15,622 nucleotides of DNA from Cerioporus squamosus. Taxonomy: Eukaryota > Basidiomycota > Agaricomycetes > Polyporales > Polyporaceae. The notes beneath the pieces are model-generated. The model saw nothing but the letters and a program-made list of their open reading frames with translations, was not told the DNA's origin and did no database searches. Shown one piece after another: positions 8,935 through 15,622 of the stretch (position 1 is its first letter; each line of letters begins with the position of its first letter). The position numbers were made by a program, and so were the translations under genes. The stretch covers positions 1-15,622 of the forward strand of contig JABYQS010000678.1 in the NCBI GenBank assembly GCA_022592435.1, read 5' to 3'.

Positions 8935-9448
8935 TCACCCGCACCGAGCGCGCTAACGTGACCGTGCCACTGGCAGTCCTCGAGTCCTGGATCCGACTCC
9001 GTCCTCGACATGAGCAGGTGCACTATGCAAGCACAACACACCCTCAACGAATTTGCAGACATAGGCCGGCTCTCGAGACCGACTTATTCTTTTCCAGGTA
9101 ACAGCCTCACACCGGCCATGGTACCAGACCAGTCCTTCCGAAAGAAATCAAACGACACTCACAACCCGGGCCTCAAGGACAAGCTTACCACCGGAGTCTC
9201 CACGAGCCTGTGGTCCAAATTGTCTACGTCCATCCTCTGTCAAAGTCTGCGCACGCAAGTGTTGAAGAGCGCATTGTATAAGCTACGGTGAATTGAGACG
9301 TCCACTCACTGTTTCTTTCTTTCACCAGGATGGCTCATGCGTGAGCACACATCTTATGGGCAGTCTACAGCAAGGATGCTGCGTAGAGGATCCCACTGAA
9401 ACCACAATCATACAACCCAGACTGCTGGACGAGCAGGCGCCATCAACC
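8935..9448. other. Stretch without a convincing gene
   Basis: It lies between the B2 promoter and the 3' end of the esterase gene. A plus-strand frame at 9010-9291 (93 codons, from MSRCTMQAQ) ends beside a well-formed putative intron (GTGAAT at 9288, pyrimidine tract, CACCAG at 9330). Spliced, it gives 98 residues ending at the TGA at 9342-9344. It has no recognisable domain, so I list it only as a candidate small gene. The rest is probably esterase 3' flank. Confidence 0.35.
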
Positions 9449-11828
9449 TCACCCATAGAAAGTCAAAGGGAATCCGAGGAACTCGCACTGCGCCTGCTGT
9501 CCGAACGGCGTCATGAAGCTGTCCCACTGCAGCTCCCGCTTAGGCTTCCCACCGAGATTCGCCTTCGTCACCGGCTGCCACTTGCTCTCCTTTGCGAGCT
9601 GCTGGGCAGTACCAGTGAAGCCGCGTGCAGCGAGGAACGCAAGATCCGGGTTGGGGTTGAATGTGCGCGCGAACGACGACCATATGTCGACCATACGCTG
9701 CATGAAGGGCAGGTCTTGGTCGTCGCGGTAGGGCAGGCTCGCGGGCAGCGAGCCGAAGACGTAGAATAGCTCCCCGGAGTGGCACCTGCTAACGGTCAGA
9801 CATGTATGGTCAGTGCTTCGGAAGATCTGCGTACTTGAAGTACTCCCGAGATGTGTCCCCGTTAGGATGCTCGTCCGTTACTGGTGCTTCGCAAGTCGGA
9901 AACTGCATGATAAGCGATGAGTCAAGGAATCTGGCACTGAGAACCATAGGCGCATACGTTCGGAGAGAACCCAGGCGTCTGGTAGCTCCTGTTGAACTCG
10001 TAGAACCACACGCTCTTGAAAAGATTGTGCGCGATGCCCGAGAACGCCGTCGCCTGGTCCAAGCAGCGGAACTCGACGTCGGTCGTGACGCGCGAGGTGA
10101 CGTTGAAGACATTCGTCGTCACATTCGGACCGGATGGCTCTGGGAAAAGCGGGTTGTTAGCGACCGTAGTGTTCAAGGAGGCTCCGAGGAGCCCTTCAGT
10201 CAGGTTTCCGTCTTTCTGTGAAGGCCAGCATTAGCTTCTTTTTCGGAATAGTGCACGTTGCACCCGAACTCACGGGGTAGCCGATGAAGGGTCCGCCATC
10301 ATCTCGCATGAATCCCATCATGGTGTGGACGTTCGCCACGGGGCCGGAGCCATCTATAGGGAGCTGCTGAGACGTGATAAACGTTCCATCCACGACGAGG
10401 AACCTGTTCAAGTTCATAAGTGAGCTGCAATTGAAACTTGTACATAGACCATCAAACCTCGCAACAGTGCCCAGGTTGACGAGGGTGTGCGGGTCCGTCG
10501 CTCTCAGGCAAGCAAGGACGTCCGCTTCCGTCGAGTTGCATCCTACAGCCGCGATGATGGGTTTCGCGACCAGAGAAACTTCCTCAGGGATCGTGTAGTA
10601 GAACGAGTACGTCGTCGCGTAGTTTGCCCCCGCGAGGTTGCTCATAGGTACCGCAGCCGCGTACTTCCCGATCGCCGTGGGAGAGCCCATGAGCGCGCGG
10701 ACCGAGGCCGCGCCAGCCGACTGCCCAAAGATCGTGATGCGGTCCTTGTCGCCCCCGAACGCAGCGATGTGGTCGCGGACCCAGTCAAGAGCGGCGATCT
10801 GGTCCGCGATGCCGAAGTTTCCGTTCGTCTTGCCATCGTCGAGCGCGAGGAAGCCGAGGGTCGACAGACGGTAGTTGATCGTGACAAGAACGACGTCCCC
10901 TCGAGAGGCAAGCGCGCTGCCTTCGAACGTGGAGTCGCTGCCCGTACCGCCAGTGAACGCTCCGCCGTGGATCCAGAACATGACCGGCTTCAACTGGGTG
11001 CGACGGCTCGACGACGGAACAAAAGGCGTCCAGATGTTCAAAAATAGACAGTCTTCGCTCCCAGCGATGCTCCCAGCCTGCACGCACTGCGAACGGAAGC
11101 TGCGGGCATCGATGGTCTTGTTCCCTGTGTACGCTGTCGGGTACTCGAACCGGACGGGAGGGTCTGCGTACGGGATCCCGAAGAACTTGAACGAGGTCTG
11201 ATCGCGGAACCTATACATACGTCAGTGCACTTTCCGCGCAACGTCCGCTGAGGAGAGCGTGCAACGAGGCTCACCCTGTGATCGTCAGATCGTGCGAACG
11301 CACAGTCAGCGACGTGTTTGGCTGAGCGGAGGCTTGGAAGGCTGCGCTTTGCGAGCACAACACGGGCAGGCTCCGCAAGCACGTCAGGGATGAGCTGATG
11401 GCACCCCTGGCATTCACGACTTGGCATACGGGCCCCTCGTTGGCTATCCAGAATTGCTGGGTTGACGGGAAGTTGCCTTGGAAGGTCTGATAGTGAAGCA
11501 GAGGCACTAGGTCGTTCGCAAAGAACGTTTGTTTGCGGGCAACAGCGTTTCCCCGAGAGCTGCACATGCACTGGCGGCATCCAAATGCGAGCGTGGAGAG
11601 GAGAGAAGGAGGGCACTGCGATGCAACGGTGCGGTATGCACTGTTTCAAGCGTGAGTTTGAGGAGACAAGCGTGGGCGATCCGAACACTCACCATTGAGG
11701 TCGTTGTTGTAGAGCAGCGTGATATCGCTTTTGACGGACGCTGACGACGGCACGGCGAGGCCGCACACCAGCGGCGCTGCTAGGAGGCTGGCGGCGAAGA
11801 GGCCGGTAAGGGAGGTTCTCAGCTGCAT
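9449..11828 (-). CDS. Secreted type-B carboxylesterase/lipase, apparent 1-nt frameshift
   Basis: Alpha/beta-hydrolase that cleaves carboxylic esters outside the cell; natural substrate unknown. Six exons: 11828-11693, 11640-11275, 11210-10274, 10215-9958, 9902-9835, 9785-9449; introns of 49-64 nt. Residues 1-25 are a signal peptide (MQLRTSLTGLFAASLLAAP, cleavage probably near CGLA). Numbered as a 700-residue protein, the oxyanion-hole motif HGGAF is at about 249, the nucleophile is Ser332 in GQSAGA (usual GESAGA), the acid is probably Asp472 in MRDDGG (usually Glu) and the base His591 in CHSGELFYVFG. FFGIPYADPP and SEDCLFLNIW are family marks; several N-glycosylation sequons are present. In exon 2 the frame reading DAASACAALGETLL hits TAG at 11507-11509, while the next frame (LLHYQTFQGNF) carries on, so one base appears lost there. 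Splicing exon 1 to 11506 would bypass it. Everything from exon 3 onward is intact. Confidence 0.85.
11507..11513 (-). other. Apparent 1-nt loss and stop in the esterase exon 2
   Basis: The first frame of exon 2 ends in TAG (11509-11507). The second frame needs one extra base near here. Exons 1 and 2 sum to 502 nt, where 503 is needed for the phase of exon 3. Confidence 0.55.
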
Positions 11829-11883
11829 GTCCTGGTCGCCAACGGTGCGTACGCTGTCTGCGGGGCTCCATGCTAACGCCTTT

Positions 11884-11892
11884 CTATATAAC
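11884..11892 (-). promoter_or_regulatory. TATA box of the esterase gene
   Basis: Sense-strand GTTATATAG, 56-64 nt before the ATG at 11828. It is the closest TATA-like sequence to this start. Confidence 0.5.
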
Positions 11893-12409
11893 TCCGAGGC
11901 GAGTTCAGTCAACGCGACGGAGATTCCGGACATCCAGGGAGCATGAAGAGCACGAGAACTCGATCAGAGAGATTCGACAGAAGTCGTACGCGGCGCATGG
12001 GCGAGAGAGAACAGGGACGTCGTCAGCAGGTGCAACCTCGGAGTTTTTGTGAGCCACATGACGGACGTCTCGGTCTTCCGTTCTGCCCCCTACTCCCGAT
12101 GTTTCACTTTTTCGCGCAACCTACTCACCAATACCCTATATAGCTTTGATGATGCCATGGACTTACAGATGCGAGTCGGGTGTCCCGGACCAGTCGATGA
12201 TTCATCATTTGCGACGACCATGTTTAGTATCGAAGGAACCAACTGAAAAATCTCACCAACGGGCTGGCTCACGCAGACGCCTTCAAATACTCTCCTCTTC
12301 CTCACCAGACAAGCAAAAAGTGTCTCGCTGGCCTCAGCGACATACGCGCAGTATGTTGACGGTACTACAGAATTTCTGTACAGTCACACGGTCCTACAAG
12401 CAAACAATA
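11893..12409. other. Intergenic region between gene D and the esterase
   Basis: This holds the upstream region of the esterase and the 3' flank of D, both read leftward. A second TATA-like CTATATAG at 12136-12143 has no gene attached on either strand. No coding region is supported. Confidence 0.5.
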
Positions 12410-13770
12410 TCAGTCAGTCCACGAGCGAGCATGGCGGTTCACTGGCAAGTTCGACGTACTGCGGTAACTCCAGTCGTCATCCCCCACCATCGCCAGCAGA
12501 CCGCGATCGTGCAGGCCTTTCAGTTCGCGCTGAACGAGCTCCACGCAATCTGACCAGTAGTCCGTCGTCGGAATGTGCATCCAATCCGACTCCTGTACAA
12601 TCTCGCATCGCTCCAGATGCGGGAACCGCGCCGCACTGAGGGCCTCGTCCAGGTCGTGCAGCTTGAACACTGTGCTGTCCTTCGCGGTTGTGAAAGTGAA
12701 GAGGCCCGTCGTGGGGGAGAGCTGCTCCGACAGGATCCCGACGACGGACTCGGTCACAGTCCCCGGCAGCTCATACCCCGCGCTGAGGTGCATCGGGAGC
12801 AAGATGTTCTCGAGCTTATTGCACGCCGATATGTTGAGCCTCCGCCAGTTGTCTGTGATGGCGTCAGGACGTGTGCAGCGGCGCAGTTTGGCAGAGCAGT
12901 GAGAACTCACCTTGCAAAGTCCATACGCTGCCTCGGCGCGATGCCTAGCGGGGTGTCGATGGCCAATGCAGTGATGTTGCGGCCTGCACGAGCTAGCAGT
13001 TCCCCTAAAGCCAAAGCAGCTTCGCCGAAGTCAAGTCGAATCAAAAGCTCTTGCAGCGAATCGCACTTGAAGCTTACGGCAAGCGCTCGTATTTTGAGAA
13101 GGGTGTACCGGGGGCCTTTAGGCGATGTGCGCAGGACCGAGATCCGCTGGACGTCGAGTGGTCGGTGGAGGTGACGGGTGTCGAAAGTTTCGCTGGTATC
13201 GAACTCGCCTACTTCGAATCTCTCCAGGCGTACGACGGTGCAGAGCGACAGGACGCGCAGGGCCCCCGTGAACGACGTTTGTTCGTGGTCAAACGTTAAC
13301 CCCTAGATGGCGAGGGTCGACAACGAGAAGGGGCCTGTGGTAGAGTTCTCTGGATTCGGTGACGTTGGCGTGACAAATCGAAAATTTTCCAGGAAGAGGG
13401 AATCTAACTGGGGCAGAAGCTCGAGGATGCTGGCCACGGTCGTGTCATCGATGGTGGTGGGCCGGGTGCAGTACTCCCTGTCAATCTCTATGGCACCACA
13501 CAGGTGGAGGGAAACCACAGTCTTAGCAACTCGAGGATATGTGCGCAAGAAACGCAACAAGGGCTGAAACGTCGTGATCCGTTGCAGGGAGAGGCGACGG
13601 AAGCTGAGGTGTCCGAGCGCGATTTCCCGTATACGACGGCAAATGCACGAACATCGCACGGAGGCTGGATCGCCGAGCTGTTCGACTATCGAGTGCAGAA
13701 TCTCCGGAGGAAGTTCTGATAGAGTGCGCACGGACGTAGTTGGATGCAAAGCACCACGGCGGTCCTTCAT
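12410..13770 (-). pseudogene. D: diverged F-box/LRR-like gene with in-frame TAG
   Basis: The start at 13770 (MKDRRGALHP) puts the F-box at about residues 18-60 (LSELPPEILHSIVEQL, then CRRIREIALGHLSFRRL). Exon 1 is 13770-12911 and the donor is a strong AAG|GTGAGT. The frame is interrupted only at codon 156, TAG at 13303-13305; reading on in the same frame gives about 130 more residues, with a family-like NITALAID segment, to the donor. The residue aligned with the TAG is Glu (GAG) in gene C (ETLIIE), one substitution away. Exon 2 is 12839-12410 if the acceptor is GGAG (71-nt intron), which keeps the frame. The better-looking CACAG acceptor at 12853 would break it. The full reading is 430 codons, with a tail SACNKLENILLP matching the family. 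Possible outcomes are a 155-residue truncated F-box protein, stop read-through or a dead gene. Role otherwise as for C. Confidence 0.6.
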
Positions 13771-13841
13771 GATGGTGGCAGTCGGGAGGAAAATGCTCAG
13801 CGTCTTTGCAGCATGCTCCTCAGGCCTCCGTATCCACAACG

Positions 13842-13850
13842 TATATAACA
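13842..13850 (-). promoter_or_regulatory. TATA box of gene D
   Basis: Sense-strand GTTATATAC-like sequence about 75 nt before the ATG at 13770. Gene D has only a weak match to the leader element of the other F-box genes (CAGCGTCT on the plus strand near 13798) but keeps CCACCATC directly before its ATG. Confidence 0.45.
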
Positions 13851-14027
13851 TGGCTGATCACGGGTCACGGAGCGCACAAGCGAAACTGCAGCGACGTGCG
13901 ACGCAGTGACTGATGATTCGTCGAATATTACAATCAGGCCTAGCAGCGGCAGAAAAGAGCAACACAGGCATATACAATATCGTAGCAAACGCGAGAGAAA
14001 GTCCAAACACATACAACTGTCCATGCT

Positions 14028-15146
14028 TCAGGACATCTCCACGTCCCCTGTGTTTGCAGCAACAGCAGTCGGGGCCGGGGCCGAATCCGCGGTGATCTCG
14101 TCCTTCATGAAGGCGTCGAGCTCCTTGTCGAGTTCCTCCGCTGTCTTCGGCTTCGGCGGCTGTAGCCTCTTCGATGCGCGCGCGTTCGCGGCGCCGGGGT
14201 TGGGGCGCTGCTTGGTCCGCACGGGACCAACACCTGCTTGTCTACGGAAAAGGCTCATGTTGAACACGACGGCGGGGCAGGCGGGGCAGAACGACTTACG
14301 AAGGTGCAGACGTCTGCCGAGTCTTTGGCTCATTCTTGCTGAGACGCTCGAGGAGAGGCGGCTTTTCGATGCGGTTGAGGAGCGAGGGCATGCTCGCCGC
14401 CTTCGGCGGGCAGGCGGCGGCGCGGTGTCGTACGCGATCGACATTGGCTGGTCTACGTGACAACGACGAAGATTGTCAGAACAACGCCGATGTATGCGGG
14501 GGACGACCAGCGGATGCGAATGTTACTTTTGCACAATATCCCATCAAACTGCTTCTTCGCCCTCGTCGCCTCCGCGGGGGTCTCGAACGTGATGACGGCG
14601 ACACCGGAGGAGCGGCCGCTTCGGTCGTACTGTTGACAGTCATATCCACGGTGGTGTACGCCAGGTGCGAATATGAGAGTGGTGCGAAAGAAGTCGGATT
14701 GGTGTCTCGTCTTTCAGGTGGACTCGGTGCATGCGGAGCTTCGTACCCTGATTTGTGGATCACGGACTAGCGTGCCAATCTGTCCAAAGATTTGCTACGG
14801 TCCACGTCAGCTCAGAACGTTCCTAGCATGCGAAACGGGGCGCGCCATAGAGTGAAGAAAGGAGGCAACAAGACGTACACTCAGGTCTTTGGGAGTCACT
14901 TCGTAGTGCAAATTGGAGACGATGATTCTCGTGTTTGTGACACCGTTCGTAGGCCTTGCAACGTATTTTGAACTGCCCGAGGAACACCAGGTGGCCTTGT
15001 CCATGGAGCCATTGTCCGCCAGCGCCTTGCGGGCGCGCTGCAGGTGCAGGTCGCTGTCCGGTTCGTCAACACCAGCGTCGCGCTCCGATGTCGCAGATAG
15101 GGGCTCACGCTGTAGGGCTTGTTCGCGCGGGATGCAGCAGGGGCAT
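14028..15146 (-). CDS. Aly/REF-type RRM protein (mRNA export), two apparent 1-nt frameshifts
   Basis: Aly/REF proteins bind nascent mRNA in the nucleus and hand it to the export receptor with the TREX complex. The RRM is spread over three exons: 15037-14879 (TRIIVSNLHYEVTPKDLS, RNP2-like), 14794-14747 (QIFGQIGTLVRDPQIR) and 14629-14527 (YDRSGRSSGVAVITFE, RNP1-like, then AKKQFDG). Exon 14452-14300 encodes QPMSIAYDTAPPP and, one frame off, SLLNRIEKPPLLERLS. The last exon, 14241-14028, carries GPVRTKQR and a C-terminal FoP-duplication-like motif (KPKTAEELDKELDAFM), ending DVEMS. The frame change near 14400 and another near 14965 (VPRAVQN to ARPTNGV) each need one extra base; all other junctions fit. 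With both restored the protein is about 238 residues. The 5' end (exon 15146-15109, MPLLHPARTSPTA) is my best guess and may be wrong. The RRM core and C-terminus are firm. Confidence 0.75.
14400..14410 (-). other. Apparent 1-nt loss in the Aly/REF gene, RRM-to-C-terminus linker
   Basis: MSIAYDTAPPPARR and SLLNRIEKPPLLERLS lie in one exon but in different frames. The exon is 153 nt, where 154 would satisfy both splice phases. The sense sequence here is GAAGGCGGCG. Confidence 0.55.
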
Positions 15147-15622
15147 CTCAAGACAGATATCAAGCAAAAGTCAAGCAACGAGGCGGCAAGAACGGGCGGG
15201 GCGACGAGAGATGGTGATGGGAGAGGACAGAGCTGGCGGGCGGGGGCGAGGGCGAGGGCGCGTCGCTGCCTGGCAGGTAAGCGCGCGAATTCAGGCGGCG
15301 ACTACACTCCTCGCCCAGAAAGGAAGGTCTTCAAGATCGTCGTCTGCGGTTTGGGCAGGGAACTTCGACGACCTCTGTGTTCGATATACAGGCCGTCAGC
15401 CGGCGGTCTTTATCAGGGTATAGCTTGTAGGTAGATGTAAACAGCGCGAGACAGTCCAGCTGTGAGACGGGCTGGCCGCAGCCTGCGACATTGGGTGTAG
15501 TATCTGACTTTCCGTTGGAGGTTCGTATAAGTAGATCAACACTAAGGTCAGTGATATTATGTGAGCCAGAGAGTCTCCAGGCACATGTGTGAGCTCTTAC
15601 ATAGAAGTATGTAGATGGCTTT
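15147..15622. other. Region upstream of the Aly/REF gene, no gene seen
   Basis: It starts with a pyrimidine-rich sense-strand leader (about 15190-15240), fitting a promoter or 5' UTR of the gene to its left. Open frames on the plus strand are low-complexity (Arg/Gly-rich) antisense readings. The last 200 bp are more AT-rich, with no recognisable feature. Confidence 0.4.

Noticed and set aside
9293..9769. 158-codon plus-strand frame
   Set aside because: It lies mostly antisense to the last exon of the esterase, and its translation is low-complexity.
10487..11047. 186-codon Arg-rich plus-strand frame
   Set aside because: It is antisense to the catalytic exon of the esterase; the Arg richness follows from GC-rich codon use on the other strand.
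12136..12143. TATA-like CTATATAG as a promoter
   Set aside because: No supported gene begins downstream on the plus strand, and on the minus strand it is over 300 nt from the esterase start, which has a closer TATA box.
1..15622. Bacterial defence system, CRISPR, prophage or transposon cargo
   Set aside because: All recognisable genes are spliced fungal genes; no transposase, integrase, reverse transcriptase or regular spaced repeats are seen.

Overview
The window looks like nuclear DNA of a basidiomycete fungus, most likely an agaricomycete; no genus can be named. The evidence is many short GT-AG introns (about 50-120 nt), moderate GC, a cluster of related F-box/leucine-rich genes, a secreted type-B carboxylesterase cut into six exons, and an Aly/REF-type mRNA-export RRM protein of the fungal type. 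There are no operons, bacterial ribosome binding sites, tRNAs, rRNAs or CRISPR arrays.

Layout, left to right. 1-274 (-): N-terminal part of an F-box gene, A1, cut by the window edge. 982-2335 (-): F-box/LRR gene B1, two exons, with an apparent 1-nt loss inside the F-box. 2336-4293: about 2 kb without a convincing gene. 4380-5184 (+): a two-exon gene of unknown function with a Gly-Ile-Pro-Val-Pro-like repeat and a probable intron just after its stop. 5471-6839 (-): F-box/LRR gene C (also A2), the only complete, undamaged family member here. 7526-8873 (-): F-box/LRR gene B2, one apparent 1-nt loss. 8935-9448: no convincing gene. 9449-11828 (-): secreted carboxylesterase, six exons, one apparent 1-nt loss near its N-terminus. 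12410-13770 (-): diverged F-box/LRR gene D with an in-frame TAG. 14028-15146 (-): Aly/REF-like RRM protein, at least six exons, two apparent 1-nt losses. 15147-15622: no gene seen.

A1+B1 (1 to about 2440) and C+B2 (about 6580 to 8935) are two copies of one two-gene unit, noncoding spacer included, about 6.5 kb apart. Four F-box genes share a 5' leader element (TAGACGCTCGAAC then a CCA-rich tract before the ATG). B1 and B2 differ strongly in the middle of the protein but are nearly identical in the last exon and the DNA behind it.

Five apparent single-base losses fall in four different genes, one of them a likely housekeeping gene, and at least three can be read as shortened G or C runs. Two readings remain open: an indel-prone draft sequence, or a truly decaying cluster. 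The TAG in D is a substitution and is not explained by the first. The F-box products would be substrate receptors of SCF ubiquitin ligases. The esterase, the Aly/REF gene and the unknown gene show no functional link to them.
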